Notes under the pieces: model-generated
The model's input: only the letters and a program-made list of their open reading frames with translations
Databases searched by the model: none
Told to the model about the DNA's origin: nothing
Assembly: GCA_046349595.1 (NCBI GenBank)
Contig: JAXMCA010000001.1
Location: 3,224,001-3,288,000 of the forward strand
Length of the DNA stretch: 64,000 nt
From: JACRLW01 sp046349595
Lineage (GTDB): Bacteria > Planctomycetota > UBA1135 > UBA2386
Direction of reading: 5' to 3'
Made by a program: the position numbers and the translations under genes
Shown: in pieces, positions 63,400-64,000 of the stretch
Position numbering within the stretch: the first letter of the stretch is position 1
Layout: every line of letters begins with the position of its first letter

Positions 63400-64000
63400 T
63401 CAGCCCTCGTCCTGGGACAGATCCTCGAGCCTGAACTTCGCGATCCGGTAGCGGATCTGGTCGCGGTTCATGCCGAGCAACTTCGCGGCACGGGTGCGGT
63501 TGCCGCGGGCTCGAAGCAGCGCCTGACGCAGCAGTTCGCGTTCGACGTCCTCGAAGACCACTCCGCCCGCAGGGAGCGTGAAGGTGTTCGCGGGAGCCCC
63601 CGACCCGGCCTGCGGCCCCCCGCCGTCACGGATCTCCACCGGGAGATCGCGGGGCAGGATCACCACGCTGTCGGTCAGAAGGATCGCACGCTCGATCGCG
63701 TTGCGGAGTTCGCGCACGTTGCCGGGCCAGGGGTAGCGCTCCATCAGGCTCGCGGCGGCCGGGTCGATGCCCTGGACCGACTTCCGCAGTTCGACGTTGA
63801 AGTGCTGGATGAAGGATCGTGCCAGGGGAAGGATGTCGGCCACGCGCTCGCGCAGCGGCGGGATTTCGATCGGGATCACCTTGAGGCGGAAGTACAGGTC
63901 GCGACGGAAGCGCCCGGCCTCGACCTCCTTCGCCAGGTCCTTGTTGGTCGCGGCGATGATGCGCACGGTGACCCGCACGTCGCGGGTGCCGCCGACGCGC
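63400..64000 (-). CDS. Sigma-54-dependent transcriptional activator, partial (5' end outside window)
   Basis: Only the C-terminal 199 residues are present. They include the end of the AAA+ domain (R-I-I-A-A-T-N, F-R-R-D-L-Y-F-R-L with the arginine finger, L-R-E-R, and W-P-G-N-V-R-E-L) and a Fis-type helix-turn-helix (R-T-R-A-A-K-L-L-G-M-N) at the C-terminus. The Walker motifs, the GAFTGA loop and the sensor domain lie beyond position 64000. It activates sigma-54 promoters and is encoded just upstream of the two found here. The true start is not in the window. Confidence 0.85.
   Translation of the reverse strand, partial: RVGGTRDVRVTVRIIAATNKDLAKEVEAGRFRRDLYFRLKVIPIEIPPLRERVADILPLARSFIQHFNVELRKSVQGIDPAAASLMERYPWPGNVRELRNAIERAILLTDSVVILPRDLPVEIRDGGGPQAGSGAPANTFTLPAGGVVFEDVERELLRQALLRARGNRTRAAKLLGMNRDQIRYRIAKFRLEDLSQDEG

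Overview
The window is 64 kb of high-GC DNA from a bacterium that is most likely a planctomycete (Planctomycetota). The evidence is a DUF1549/DUF1553 plus DUF1501 gene pair, tandem secreted sulfatases, a Ser/Thr kinase with a DWG motif beside an ECF sigma factor, and several secreted proteins typical of that phylum. Most genes are compact, and many neighbours overlap by an ATGA or GTGA. No insertion sequence, prophage, CRISPR array or integrase was seen.

Layout. 0.7-2.2 kb: two small exported proteins of unknown role, flanked by stretches without convincing genes. 2.7-12.9 kb: an S51-type peptidase; a coupled trio (3-hydroxyisobutyrate-dehydrogenase-like, PaaK-like adenylating enzyme, SufS-like desulfurase); then a minus-strand chain (asparaginase, NAD(P)HX dehydratase, HEAT-like exported protein, YdjY-like protein); then a bifunctional-nuclease-family protein and tRNA-Ser(UGA). 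13.1-19.8 kb: exported proteins, including a PQQ-like/metallopeptidase fusion, a probable selenoprotein (FG-GAP repeats plus a DsbD-alpha-like domain, with an in-frame UGA followed by a SECIS-like hairpin) and a zinc-ribbon/metallopeptidase-like protein. 19.8-28.5 kb: prolyl aminopeptidase, two sulfatases, an SDR, a GNAT protein, a B12-binding radical SAM enzyme and an Asp/Asn hydroxylase-like protein. 28.6-33.6 kb: the planctomycete DUF1549/1553-DUF1501 module with a NYN-LOTUS gene inside it. 33.8-49 kb: a PLD-like protein, secreted beta-rich proteins, a kinase with an FGE-like tail, an ECF sigma factor, and assorted small enzymes and exported proteins.

49-64 kb is the most striking part. 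About 12 kb on the minus strand encodes a chain that could carry electrons from the quinone pool to the cell surface. It holds a NapC-type cytochrome with three membrane helices and six hemes, an NrfD/Fe-S/tetraheme lipoprotein quinone module, a cytochrome c554-like tetraheme, an OmcA/MtrC-type decaheme with two pentaheme halves, a 13-heme cytochrome and an outer-membrane beta-barrel. Together they carry 37 heme motifs. Two near-consensus sigma-54 promoters lie directly upstream of the barrel gene and the decaheme gene. The C-terminal half of a sigma-54 activator sits just beyond them at the window edge. This is the layout of a porin-cytochrome extracellular electron transfer system under sigma-54 control, in what looks like a planctomycete.

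The two strongest leads are this electron conduit and the probable selenoprotein at 15954-17636. Both rest on reading the sequence alone; no database search was possible.
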